Assembly: GCA_027488865.1 (NCBI GenBank)
Contig: JAIYAU010000053.1
Coordinates: forward strand, 1 to 64,000
Length of the DNA stretch: 64,000 nucleotides
Source: Cytophagaceae bacterium
GTDB lineage: Bacteria; Bacteroidota; Bacteroidia; Cytophagales; UBA9547
Direction of reading: 5' to 3'
Position numbers and translations under genes: made by a program. Within the stretch, counting starts at the first letter, position 1, and every line of letters begins with the position of its first letter. Below are positions 51,269 to 60,520 of the stretch, one piece after another. A model generated the notes under the pieces. It ran no database searches. It saw only the letters and a program-made list of their open reading frames with translations, and was not told the DNA's origin.

Positions 51269-51682
51269 TTAGTTAAGAGTATGTTTTTCTGGAGTCTTGT
51301 TTAATATGATTAATAGTAATACCACAAAAATTGCCGTAGGAATAGCAAATAATTTCTCATAATTTGTTTTTGCAAAAAGGTTACCAATTGTATTTAAGCC
51401 AAAAATTAAAATATAAAACCAAAGAATTCCATTTAACGCCCTTGATTGAATTTGATGTTTTATGAGGTTGTTTTTAAGGATAAGTGTTATTAACAGAACC
51501 ACATTTAAAAAAATGGATAAAGTTTCAAAAATATACATTTGTTCATCATTTTCTAATCTGCCACCCCAGGTAATGTTATAGGGAACACGCTTGAATAGTA
51601 TGCAAAAATGAAAAATAACGATTCCACTAAGAAATATCATTAGTGATAAAAAAGCTATTTTTTTAAATTTATTGATTTGCAT
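51269..51682 (-). CDS. Small integral membrane protein
   Basis: The 137-residue protein has four hydrophobic helices (about 8-28, 50-70, 82-102 and 110-128). Between the first two lies ITWGGRLENDEQMYIFETLS, a pattern I associate with a Bacteroidota family of unknown function with the same four-helix plan. No catalytic motif is evident. It stands alone between htpG and transposase debris. Confidence 0.65.
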   Translation of the reverse strand: MQINKFKKIAFLSLMIFLSGIVIFHFCILFKRVPYNITWGGRLENDEQMYIFETLSIFLNVVLLITLILKNNLIKHQIQSRALNGILWFYILIFGLNTIGNLFAKTNYEKLFAIPTAIFVVLLLIILNKTPEKHTLN

Positions 51683-51797
51683 GAGTAATTGATTTAATGA
51701 ATTGTTTTATAGGATTCTGTAGTAAATGAAGGTTAAATAGAGCTCTGATTAACCTACTTCCTTTATTGAGGTTGACAGATGTCAGCGTCCCTTACTA

Positions 51798-51990
51798 TTA
51801 CAGATTAAAATGTATGTAAAAAGGCAAGTTAGCATATTTCCTCGCACCATTGTATAACCAATCATCAGGTTTTGAAACAAAACCAGAAACCACAGGGTTC
51901 ATATTTAGATACTTACTTAATTTTTTCATAAAACACTTAATCACCCCATATCTCAACCATATAGCTGCCATCTTGCCAAAAGCAGTATTG
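51798..51990 (-). pseudogene. Remnant of a REP-associated tyrosine transposase
   Basis: The minus strand encodes the end of an IS200-like/REP-associated (RAYT) transposase in two frames. One frame gives QYCFWQDGSYMVEIWGD followed by a stop, then VFYEKI. After a frameshift comes KYLNMNPVVSGFVSKPDDWLYNG, then a short ARKYANLPFY tail and a stop at 51798. In intact RAYT proteins the FWQ, the helix with VFYEKLKYIH, the NPVxxGFV and the WLYSSARDYAG blocks follow in this order. The catalytic HUH and Tyr region further upstream is not recognisable. The gene is therefore dead and 5'-truncated. The remaining part of the 686-base gap has no clear gene. Confidence 0.8.
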
Positions 51991-52368
51991 TCTATTGCCT
52001 CTCATTTATCCCACTCCTCTTCATTATCCAAACTTGTATTTATTACTACTCAGGTTTTTCTAGGAAATAAATTAAGATATTTATTTTATTTCTTGATTCA
52101 AATAATAAGCAGTAGCCCATATACTAAAATAACACCAACAGATTACAGGGGCAAGCAAGAACTATTCTTATTATTCCATACCATAACATTTTTACAAGGA
52201 GTTGATTCACATTTACAATAAATGGAACTAACAGATAAAATGTAGCAAATAAAACTGCTTTCAGCATGTAGATTTAATCACTTGTCATTCATTAGGTTCT
52301 ATTTAAAACTGTCCAAAACTTATAAAAATATCTTTGTAGCAAAATTAGTTTTATTTTGGTTGGCCAAA

Positions 52369-55188
52369 TTAAGCCAAGGTCTTTTTAAATAAATCACCTA
52401 CGGCATCTAGCTCAGCATACAATTTGGCCACCAATGGTGGAATGGTATCAAGGTTTGTTCTAGAACTAGCATAATTTTCCAAATTTGCGACATCTTCTGA
52501 CAAAAACCTTATATTTAATCCATTTATGGTAGATTTTAATTTATGTGCGTGAAAAGCCAAATCCTCATAATTTTGGTTAACAAAGCTTGTTTGCATATTG
52601 TTATTCATTTCTGGCACCGTATCTAAATAGATTTTCATCAGCTTTTTGGCAAATTCCTTGTTTCCTCGGGTTACTGTATCTAAATCTTCAATTTTATAAG
52701 CTGTGGTAATAATCATTTCGGTCTTTGGCTTTTGTTCTTTTATTTGAGCCGTGTCTATTTCAAGAAGATTTACTATTTTTTTATACAGTTGTATTTCGTC
52801 AAATGGTTTAGACAAATAATCGTTCATGCCTGCGGCCAGATAATTCTCTGCATCGCCCTTTAGTGCATTAGCTGTTAATGCTATTATAGGAATGTTGCGT
52901 TTTTTAGGTTCCTGCATAAGCCTAATTAATTTAGTAGCTTCGATACCTCCCATTTCTGGCATTTGGATATCCATCAAAATAAGATCAAAATGATTAGTAT
53001 TTAATTTATCCAAAGCCTCTTTGCCGTTGTTGGCAATTTCAACTTCAATACCAAACTGACCAAGAATTTCAACCGCCAAAAATTGATTAATCTGATTATC
53101 TTCTGCAAGTAATACCTTTATATCACTTAGTTTTTTAACATTCACTTCGTCGGTTTTAACAACTTCCGAATTGCCTACACTTTTTGGATAGCTAAGTTCA
53201 AAATAAAAGGTACTGCCTTTTCCCAAAATACTTTCAATCCAAATTTTACCATTTTGAGATTCTACCAATGCCTTGCAAATAGAAAGTCCCAAACCCGTAC
53301 CTCCGTATTTTCGTGTAGTTTGAGCCTCCGCTTGTGAAAAACTTTGGAAAATTGTTTCCAACTTAGATTTTTCTATACCAATACCAGTATCTGAAACGGT
53401 AAATTTAAGCCTTACTTCTTGCAATGTTTCATAAATAGGTTCTATCTCTAGTTTTACGTATCCTTCATGTGTAAATTTGATGGCATTGCTCAACAGGTTT
53501 AGCAAGATTTGATTGAGACGATAAGGGTCACCGTCTACCATGCTTACATTAACCTTGTCCAAATCAACCAAAAGCTGAAGTCCTTTTTCCTCAGTTTTAA
53601 ATTTGAGAATCTGAAATGCTGACTTAACCACCTCTTTTATATCAAACGGAATGGCTTCAAACTGTAGTTTGCCAGATTCGATTTTGGCAATATCCAAGAT
53701 GTCGTTAATCACAACTAACAAATTTTCAGCAGATTGCCTTACCAATTTAACATAGTTTTGCTGTGTGGTTTCAAGTGTTGTTTTTGCGAGTAAACCAGAG
53801 AGCCCAATAATCCCATTCATTGGAGTTCGTATCTCATGGCTCATATTGGCCAAAAATATTTCTTTCGCTTTTGTTGATTCTTCTGCGAGTTCCTTGGCTT
53901 TTTTAAGTTCTACCTCCATCAACTTTCGCTCAGTAATGTGAATACCATAGCCTATTATCATTTCAAGGTTATCGTGTTCATCAAATACCGGGCTAAACCT
54001 GCGTAATACATACACTGGATGGTCATGATCTGGCTGATTAATAGCCTCCTCCCATTCTATTTCCTTTCTTTCCTCTACTACCTTAGTAAATAATTGAGTT
54101 CTATTTTTTGCTAAGTCCAATGATTTATTTCTGAATTCACAATATTCATAGTCGTTTTTACCAATGATCCATTTTCTAATTTCTGGATTTTTTATAGCAA
54201 CAGGATTTACAAAGATGTAGTTATGCGAAGAATCAAATACCACGATGTCCGCCGGGATTTTATTGAGTATTGCTTCATAAAATTCTTTTTGCGAGTCTAG
54301 TCTTTCTGTGGTTTCTTTTAGTTCTGTTATATTAGTAGCGTAAATGTTGGCAAAAGTGGTAGCAGCATTGGGCAAAATGGTAAGCTCATATACCTTTTTT
54401 CGAAAACTAAGCTCAATTTTATAATCGTGATCTATCCGAAAAGCTTCTTGTATGGCCGCTATTAAAATCGCCTTTAGTTCACGATATCGATAATCACTTA
54501 ACATAAAAATAATGTCTTCACTAGCGGCGTTGGCGTAAAGAATCTCCCCATCATTGGTACAACGTAGCACAGGATTGGGGTTTTCTTTAGTAAAATTTGA
54601 AAGTTCCTCAATTTGCTTTTTAATTCGCTTTTTTTCAGTTACCTCCCTATATGTCCACAAGTGTCCCAAGTATTGATCTTTGTCAAATATAGGAATATAG
54701 TCTCTTCGAAGCACGCGATCATCCACCATCTCAAGCTCGTCAGAAAGCACTATCTCTCTCTTTTGTAGTAAGATTTCGATGTCTGAAACGAATTTCTCTG
54801 ATTCTACAAAAAAGTGTTTAAACTGGTCAGCCGATTTAGAGCAATCCATACCAACTAAAGCCTGCGGAGGTACGTCAATTTTAAACAACTTGCAAAAATT
54901 TTGATTGGTGGTTACAATCTTCCTATTTTCATCTTCCAAAAGGATACCTACTTGCAAGTTTTGAATGATTGTTAATAGCCGTGTTGTCGCTAGATTAATT
55001 TCAATTTGTTTTTCTTCTATACTTTGAATCTTTTCAGCATTTTTTGCTTGCAGTAATTCTTTTAGTTGGTCCAGTTCTTGCAATGTTGTTGCCAATTCGC
55101 TGGATTTAAGCAACAACTGACTCGCTAAATCTGCTTTAGCTTGTTGAGCTTCAGCTAATTGTATTTTGAGGAATTCAATGTCAGTCAT
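52369..55188 (-). CDS. Hybrid sensor histidine kinase with Hpt domain
   Basis: The 939-residue protein has an N-terminal coiled coil (about 5-70), three PAS domains (about 72-190, 198-290 and 302-425) and HisKA with phospho-acceptor His451 in FLANMSHEIRTPMNG. HATPase_c follows (about 555-668, DTGIGI, GGTGLGLSI), then a receiver domain with Asp740 (LILMDIQMPEMGG, about 690-808) and an Hpt domain (about 830-930) with His882 in AHKLKSTING. This is a full phosphorelay in one chain. No membrane helix is seen, so it senses in the cytoplasm, probably by PAS ligands or redox. It is divergent from an NtrC-type activator and could pass phosphate from His882 to that or to the REC-TM protein. Confidence 0.95.
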   Translation of the reverse strand: MTDIEFLKIQLAEAQQAKADLASQLLLKSSELATTLQELDQLKELLQAKNAEKIQSIEEKQIEINLATTRLLTIIQNLQVGILLEDENRKIVTTNQNFCKLFKIDVPPQALVGMDCSKSADQFKHFFVESEKFVSDIEILLQKREIVLSDELEMVDDRVLRRDYIPIFDKDQYLGHLWTYREVTEKKRIKKQIEELSNFTKENPNPVLRCTNDGEILYANAASEDIIFMLSDYRYRELKAILIAAIQEAFRIDHDYKIELSFRKKVYELTILPNAATTFANIYATNITELKETTERLDSQKEFYEAILNKIPADIVVFDSSHNYIFVNPVAIKNPEIRKWIIGKNDYEYCEFRNKSLDLAKNRTQLFTKVVEERKEIEWEEAINQPDHDHPVYVLRRFSPVFDEHDNLEMIIGYGIHITERKLMEVELKKAKELAEESTKAKEIFLANMSHEIRTPMNGIIGLSGLLAKTTLETTQQNYVKLVRQSAENLLVVINDILDIAKIESGKLQFEAIPFDIKEVVKSAFQILKFKTEEKGLQLLVDLDKVNVSMVDGDPYRLNQILLNLLSNAIKFTHEGYVKLEIEPIYETLQEVRLKFTVSDTGIGIEKSKLETIFQSFSQAEAQTTRKYGGTGLGLSICKALVESQNGKIWIESILGKGSTFYFELSYPKSVGNSEVVKTDEVNVKKLSDIKVLLAEDNQINQFLAVEILGQFGIEVEIANNGKEALDKLNTNHFDLILMDIQMPEMGGIEATKLIRLMQEPKKRNIPIIALTANALKGDAENYLAAGMNDYLSKPFDEIQLYKKIVNLLEIDTAQIKEQKPKTEMIITTAYKIEDLDTVTRGNKEFAKKLMKIYLDTVPEMNNNMQTSFVNQNYEDLAFHAHKLKSTINGLNIRFLSEDVANLENYASSRTNLDTIPPLVAKLYAELDAVGDLFKKTLA

Positions 55189-55423
55189 GCCAATTTTTAA
55201 TAATATTTTTCACTTCCTTGTACGAAACGAAGAAAAAAATGGGTAACATTCGCATCAAAATTATTAGATAATGCTACCAAAATGGTATCAATTTTAAATA
55301 CCTAAAATCAAGAAATTGTCGATAAAAAGAAAAAAAGCACGCACATGAAGGGTTTTTAGCCGAATATCCTTCAAACATAATCTAATAAATTGCCGTATAT
55401 AACCTTAAAAAACATCGATACTT

Positions 55424-56776
55424 ATGGCAATTTTTAAGGTTTTTATAGTGGAGGATGATAAAATATATGCCAACATTCTTCAATATCATTTAGAGCTCAA
55501 TCCCGATTACCAAGTAGAGATTTTTAATAATGGTGAAGATTTACTTAAAAGTTTACATAAAAAACCCCAAGTAATTACCCTTGACCACTCTCTACCCGAC
55601 TATAAAAGTGATAAGTTGCTAAAAAAAATTAAAGAGATAGCTCCAGAAATTCCAGTTGTGGTTATTTCTGGACAAGAAGATATTTCGGTGGCTATCAGCT
55701 TACTAAAAGAAGGTGTATATGACTATATTGTTAAAAACGAAGACACTAACAATCGACTCTGGGTTACAATTAAAAATTTAAGAGATACAATCGGTCTTAA
55801 AGAAGAAGTTCAACTTTTAAAAGAAGAAGTTCAAAAGAAATATGAGTTTTCTTCCATTATCAAAGGCAACAGCCCAGCCATACAACGCACCTTTGATTTA
55901 ATGCAAAAAGCCTGTGCTTCCAACATCAACGTTTCTATCACAGGCGAAACTGGTTCTGGTAAAGAGTTGGTAGCAAAAGCCATTCATTATAATTCAATAA
56001 GAAAATCTAAAAAGTTTGTGGCTGTTAATACTGCCGCTATTCCCAAAGAACTTATCGAAAGCGAACTGTTTGGTTACGAAAAAGGAGCATTTACCGGCGC
56101 ACAAAATAAACGAATTGGTTGGTTTGAAGAAGCCCATCAAGGTACTTTATTTTTAGACGAAATAGGTGAACTAGAAATTAATCTTCAAGCTAAATTATTG
56201 CGAGTACTTCAAGAAAAAGAAGTTTTGAGAGTAGGAAGTAATACTCCCATAAAAATTGATGTACGAATAATAGTTGCCACCCACAAAAACCTGCAAGAAG
56301 AGGTAAAAAAAGGAAATTTCAGAGAAGATCTTTATTATCGTCTGTTAGGACTGCCCATCTCCTTGCCTCCCTTAAGAGAAAGAGGCAATGATATATTAAT
56401 ACTTTCAAAATTTTTTCTGGATGAATTCTGTAAAAACAACAGTTTACCAGCCATTAGTATTGCACAAGAAGCTAAAGAAAAGCTTTTGAAATATTCCTTT
56501 CCAGGTAACATAAGGGAGCTGAAAGCCGTGATTGAGCTTGGTGCAGTCTTATGCGATAATGGGTTAATCAAATCCGAAAATATAACCTTTAATTCAGTAA
56601 ATAATGCTGAGGACTTTTTATTAAATGAAACCACTTTAGAAGAATATACCAATCAAATTGTTACACATTTTCTTAACAAATATGATAACAATGTTCAAAT
56701 AGTTGCCCAAAAACTAAACATAGGTAAATCTACCATATATCGTATGCTTCAAGATCAAAAAATACAAGCTGATTAG
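55424..56776 (+). CDS. Sigma-54-dependent response regulator (NtrC type)
   Basis: The 450-residue protein has a receiver domain (about 5-120; Asp54 in ITLDHSLPD, Thr/Ser in VVISGQED, Lys104). After a short coiled coil comes the AAA+ domain with Walker A GETGSGKE at 174-181, the sigma-54-contact loop GAFTGA at 221-226, Walker B LFLDEIGEL at 242-250, and the sensor region FREDLYYRLLGLPISLPPLRERG. A Fis-type helix-turn-helix ends the protein (about 405-445, QIVAQKLNIGKSTIYRMLQ). It activates RNA polymerase carrying RpoN. A candidate sigma-54 promoter lies 97 bases after its stop, in front of the next gene, so it probably controls the polysaccharide genes. Confidence 0.95.
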   Translation: MAIFKVFIVEDDKIYANILQYHLELNPDYQVEIFNNGEDLLKSLHKKPQVITLDHSLPDYKSDKLLKKIKEIAPEIPVVVISGQEDISVAISLLKEGVYDYIVKNEDTNNRLWVTIKNLRDTIGLKEEVQLLKEEVQKKYEFSSIIKGNSPAIQRTFDLMQKACASNINVSITGETGSGKELVAKAIHYNSIRKSKKFVAVNTAAIPKELIESELFGYEKGAFTGAQNKRIGWFEEAHQGTLFLDEIGELEINLQAKLLRVLQEKEVLRVGSNTPIKIDVRIIVATHKNLQEEVKKGNFREDLYYRLLGLPISLPPLRERGNDILILSKFFLDEFCKNNSLPAISIAQEAKEKLLKYSFPGNIRELKAVIELGAVLCDNGLIKSENITFNSVNNAEDFLLNETTLEEYTNQIVTHFLNKYDNNVQIVAQKLNIGKSTIYRMLQDQKIQAD

Positions 56777-56872
56777 TCTCATTTTTACATTTTATTCCCA
56801 AAAATGGAATTTGATTAAAACAAAATAAAATATAAATACCTAATAATGAAATAGTTGAATAATACTTATTAG

Positions 56873-56889
56873 TTGGCACGTTTAATGAA
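56873..56889 (+). promoter_or_regulatory. Sigma-54-type (-24/-12) promoter
   Basis: TTGGCACG at 56873-56880 matches the -24 consensus (TGGCACG) exactly. At the right spacing ATGAA (56885-56889) stands where TTGCA/T is expected, with the G kept and A for C. The start codon of the REC-TM gene is 33 bases further. The gene directly upstream codes for a sigma-54 activator. Confidence 0.6.
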
Positions 56890-56921
56890 ACATAATAACT
56901 AAATTTTAAATCCAACGAATC

Positions 56922-57401
56922 ATGAAAAGAATCAATAATCCAAAGGTGTTTGTAGTAGAAGATGACTTAATCACCAACGAAATTTACTCTGAGCAATTAA
57001 GATCTAATGGCTATGACGATGTTTATTCAATTTATTCCGGCAAAGAGTGTATGAGTAAAATGCACCTTATGCCTGACATCATGGTAGTTGATCATCAGTT
57101 AGGCGATACCACAGGCTTGGAAATTCTCAAAAATGTAAAAAGTATCGATCCTGATATTCACGTGGTGTTTTTAACAGGTCAAGAAAGTTTAGAAACCGCT
57201 GTAAACACTCTTAAATATGGAGCATTTGACTACATAAACAAAAAGGAAAATACCCCTAACCGCCTGTTGGGTGCAATGGATCAAATAATGAAAGTAGAGC
57301 GTGTGATGAAAAAAGAAAAAAGCCAAAAATTTTATAAGAAAGCGTTTGCACTTGCTTCTGGAGCTGTGCTTATGCTATATGTAATTGGCTTGTTGTTCTA
57401 A
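56922..57401 (+). CDS. Response regulator receiver domain with C-terminal membrane helix
   Basis: The 159-residue protein is a receiver domain (about 7-125; Asp14/Asp15 in VVEDD, phospho-acceptor Asp57 in MVVDHQLGD, Thr85, Lys107 in YINKKENTPNRL) followed by a basic linker and a hydrophobic helix (about 140-158) ending at the last residue. There is no DNA-binding or enzyme domain. The receiver is similar to that of the sigma-54 activator upstream: both have the DH(S/Q)L phosphorylation site and K-x-E(D/N)T-x-NRL after the conserved Lys, so it likely arose by duplication. It could be a membrane-bound phosphate sink or a local switch for the Wza/Wzc machinery. The Wza gene follows 44 bases later. 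Confidence 0.85.
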   Translation: MKRINNPKVFVVEDDLITNEIYSEQLRSNGYDDVYSIYSGKECMSKMHLMPDIMVVDHQLGDTTGLEILKNVKSIDPDIHVVFLTGQESLETAVNTLKYGAFDYINKKENTPNRLLGAMDQIMKVERVMKKEKSQKFYKKAFALASGAVLMLYVIGLLF

Positions 57402-57445
57402 GTAACAATCCTAGCTATTTTGTCATTTTAGATTTTACCAGTTAT

Positions 57446-58195
57446 ATGAAATTATTGTTTTTAGAAAAGCTGATTTTATTGGGTTGGATTGGGTTGCTCT
57501 CAAGTTGCTCAGTCCAAAATTTACAAACATCCACCAAAAAAGCAGCTATACGGCGATTGGATAATTCACTAATAAACAATACGTATCAATACAAGATTAA
57601 AAAGGACGACAAACTCACAGTAAGTATCTGGAACCATGATGACTTGAGTGTGGGGTCGTCCTTTGGTATCTATAATTCTAATGAGGTGTATGGCAAATGG
57701 GTGATGGTGGACGACAAAGGCAAGGTAAGTCTGCCGCAAATTGGCACTGTACATGTAGAAGGTCTCACTATATCTGAGGTTAAAGATTCCCTAACTGCTA
57801 TCTATTCGAAGCATATTGTTGACCCTGTGTTAATTGTAAAGGTGCTCAACATGGAAATATCGGTATTAGGCGAGGTGAAAAATCCAGCCTCCTACATAGT
57901 AGATAAAAATAGAAATAACTTCTTAGATATTATCTCTAAAGCTGGGGGGTTTGATTTTTATGCCAACAAAAAGAAAATTTCCATCTTGCGAAATCAAGAC
58001 GACGGACAGGTAAAAACCATTCATCTTGATTTGACTAAAATAGATGCCGCCTTGGCTTCGAGTATATTACTAGTACCTGGCGATATTGTATATGTCCCTA
58101 CACGTAATGGTAAAATGTTAGACAAAAAATCACCTTCGGTGGTACCATTTACAAGTATTATTACGGCATTAGCCATCATTTTTAAGTTTTTTTAA
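57446..58195 (+). CDS. Polysaccharide export outer-membrane protein, Wza-like
   Basis: The 249-residue protein has a lipoprotein signal with LLSSCSVQN (Cys at about 21). The Poly_export domain (about 50-130) contains YKIKKDDKLTVSIWNHDDLS and KVSLPQIGTVHVEGLTISEVKDSLTAIYSKHI. An SLBB domain follows (about 140-215, VLGEVKNPASYIVDKNRNNFLDIISKAGGF). The C-terminal hydrophobic helix (VPFTSIITALAIIFKFF) matches the place where Wza crosses the outer membrane. It is shorter than E. coli Wza. It lies 3 bases before the Wzc-like gene. Confidence 0.92.
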   Translation: MKLLFLEKLILLGWIGLLSSCSVQNLQTSTKKAAIRRLDNSLINNTYQYKIKKDDKLTVSIWNHDDLSVGSSFGIYNSNEVYGKWVMVDDKGKVSLPQIGTVHVEGLTISEVKDSLTAIYSKHIVDPVLIVKVLNMEISVLGEVKNPASYIVDKNRNNFLDIISKAGGFDFYANKKKISILRNQDDGQVKTIHLDLTKIDAALASSILLVPGDIVYVPTRNGKMLDKKSPSVVPFTSIITALAIIFKFF

Positions 58196-58198
58196 GTT

Positions 58199-60493
58199 AT
58201 GGGCAATTTACAGTCGGTAAAAAGGTTTTTAATGCCTGCTTTGAAAGGAGCACCTATTATTCTTATTTGTATGGTGTCGGCTATCATGGTTGCTTCCAAA
58301 ACATTGATATATTCCATACCCATGTATGAAGCTACTGCACGCTTAAAGTTAGATGATGTAAATCATGGCTTGGCAGACCACAATCTCTTTAAAAACTTTG
58401 ATGTGTTTTCTTTTGCCAATAAGATAATGACCGAGGTGGAGGTGTTTAAGTCTACTAGCATAGTAACTGAAACCGCACTGATGTTAAATATGGATGTAAC
58501 CTATCACAGAGAAGGGAAAATTAAGACTAAAGAACTATATAAATCGAGTCCTTTTATGGTCACGGTGATTTCAAAGGAAGAAGAAGCCTTGGATAAAAAA
58601 ATCTATGTACAAATGCATGATAGCCTTCATTACACCCTTCGCTTTAATACAGGTAAATATGATGGTAATTTTGGCGACACTTTAAAAACCGAATCTTTTA
58701 TAGTACTGGTTAATTTTAACCATCAAACATTCAAAAACGAGCCCAATTTAAAACTTAGTGATACTTACTATTTTATGATGAATTCTGAAGAGGGAATTCT
58801 CGCAAAAGTTATGAAAAACCTTGATGTGACGGAAATTGATAAAGAAATGGCCATTGTACGCATAATTTATAAAGATGAAATACCAGAGCGTGCCATGCTA
58901 TTTGCCAATCAGTTGGGCCAAACCTACATCAACGATTGTATTAGAATAAAAACAAACGCAGCTAATAACACCCTAAAATTCCTTGATTCTCAATTGGATA
59001 TTATTTCGGATCGACTAAGTAATTCGGAGTTAAAACTAGAAGGATATCGACTAAAAAAGCGAATAACTAACACCAGAATGGAAGTTGAAACCAATCTAAA
59101 AAAAGTAGCTGAACTCAAAATTCAATTGGCTAACATTGAAATGAATGAAGCCTCTTTAGATACTTTGGATAGATACGTAAATGATCATTCACCAGAAGAG
59201 TTTTTATCCTTAGCGCCCAACTACGAATCACAAGGAGGTTTGTTATATACCGAACTTTCAAAACGTTTAAAGGTATTACAATCAGACAAAAAAGACCTTT
59301 TGGCAAAATACACCAGCGATAACAGCAAAATAAAAATTATAGATGAAAAAATCAAAGATGTGATACAATACATCCGTGAAAACATACATAATACCCGTAA
59401 AAGTTTTAGAATCCAAAAAGGTGAAATCAAAAGAACCATTCAAGAGGCCGAATTGGATTTTGACGAAGTGCCAACCAAAGAAAAAGAAATGGTGATTTTA
59501 GAAAGAGATTTTCAGCTAAATCAAGCCATTTATAAATTTCTCAATGAAAAACGCACAGAAGCCGAAATTGCTAAATCAGCAGCAATGTCATTTCATAGAA
59601 TCATTCAATATTCATTTTTGCCTAAAACGCCCGTTTCTCCCAAAAAAAACTTTACAGTTATAGTAAGCGCCTTTTTGGGAATATTCTTGGGTTTGGGTGT
59701 GGTCTATGTAAAGGATGCCGTTAGTGCCAAAGTTAAATATAGAGATGAGATAGAAAAAAACTCCTCTATTCCAGTAATAGGTATTGTAAAAAAACAAAAA
59801 TCCGCTTCTGAATTTTCAACTGATATTGCCACTTTGGCCAACAAACTTTTGATTAGCGGTGCTTACAAAAAAATTGCGATTACTTCCACCATTCCCAAAG
59901 AGGGAAAAAGTTATATATCTTTAAATCTTGCACAAAATTTCGCATTGCTTGGATATAAGGTTATTATAATCGATTTAAATCTTCACAATCCTAACATCCA
60001 TCAATTGACCTGTGTTCCGCTAGAGAATGGAGTATCTGATATTTTTACCAACAATCTGCCACTGGATGAGGCAATAAAACCCATTTCGGACAACTTGGGT
60101 ACTATTACGGCTGGAACTGAACTACAAGAACCGTTAATTGTATTTTCCGATAAAAGATTTCCAAAATTCATTCAGCAAGTAGAACAACTAGCAGATATTG
60201 TGATTATAGATACCCCAGCTTCAGGCGTTAAGATTGATGCCATCAATACCATGTTATTGGCAGACATCACCCTTTTTGTATTTCGTGCAGGGTTCACACG
60301 TAAGGACTATCTCAACTATCCTGACTTAATTAAAGAGGAGTACAATTTGCAAAATATGAAAGTGGTGCTTAATGATGTGCACGTAACCACCAACTTTAGC
60401 GGTTTTTACACAGGAAGCCACTACCATTATCTGAAAGAGAAAAAAGGATTAATGAACGTTATAAAACATTATATAAGATTTTATATCAAATAA
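58199..60493 (+). CDS. Wzc-like chain-length regulator / tyrosine autokinase
   Basis: The 764-residue protein has a membrane helix near 12-32, a Wzz domain, a long periplasmic coiled coil (about 255-440), a second membrane helix near 483-503 and a cytoplasmic BY-kinase domain. The Walker A block is TSTIPKEGKSY near 562-572. Walker A' is VIIIDLNLHNPN, with Asn where the second Asp is usual and His for Arg. Walker B is IVIIDTPASG. The C-terminal tail is rich in tyrosine (FYTGSHYHYL and HYIRFYI), the expected autophosphorylation cluster. Together with Wza it forms the export channel and controls polymer length. The altered Walker A' may weaken the kinase. Confidence 0.9.
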   Translation: MGNLQSVKRFLMPALKGAPIILICMVSAIMVASKTLIYSIPMYEATARLKLDDVNHGLADHNLFKNFDVFSFANKIMTEVEVFKSTSIVTETALMLNMDVTYHREGKIKTKELYKSSPFMVTVISKEEEALDKKIYVQMHDSLHYTLRFNTGKYDGNFGDTLKTESFIVLVNFNHQTFKNEPNLKLSDTYYFMMNSEEGILAKVMKNLDVTEIDKEMAIVRIIYKDEIPERAMLFANQLGQTYINDCIRIKTNAANNTLKFLDSQLDIISDRLSNSELKLEGYRLKKRITNTRMEVETNLKKVAELKIQLANIEMNEASLDTLDRYVNDHSPEEFLSLAPNYESQGGLLYTELSKRLKVLQSDKKDLLAKYTSDNSKIKIIDEKIKDVIQYIRENIHNTRKSFRIQKGEIKRTIQEAELDFDEVPTKEKEMVILERDFQLNQAIYKFLNEKRTEAEIAKSAAMSFHRIIQYSFLPKTPVSPKKNFTVIVSAFLGIFLGLGVVYVKDAVSAKVKYRDEIEKNSSIPVIGIVKKQKSASEFSTDIATLANKLLISGAYKKIAITSTIPKEGKSYISLNLAQNFALLGYKVIIIDLNLHNPNIHQLTCVPLENGVSDIFTNNLPLDEAIKPISDNLGTITAGTELQEPLIVFSDKRFPKFIQQVEQLADIVIIDTPASGVKIDAINTMLLADITLFVFRAGFTRKDYLNYPDLIKEEYNLQNMKVVLNDVHVTTNFSGFYTGSHYHYLKEKKGLMNVIKHYIRFYIK

Positions 60494-60520
60494 TTATAAA
60501 ATATTAAAAACCTACTTTGT

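Noticed and set aside
51850-52221. 123-residue plus-strand ORF downstream of the small membrane protein
   Set aside because: The opposite strand carries recognisable transposase blocks, and the plus-strand product has no family-like features; it is an antisense shadow of the pseudogene.
55270-55285. TACCAAAATGGTA-like palindrome between kinase and activator genes
   Set aside because: Short and AT-rich, single copy, without a conserved partner; could be chance.
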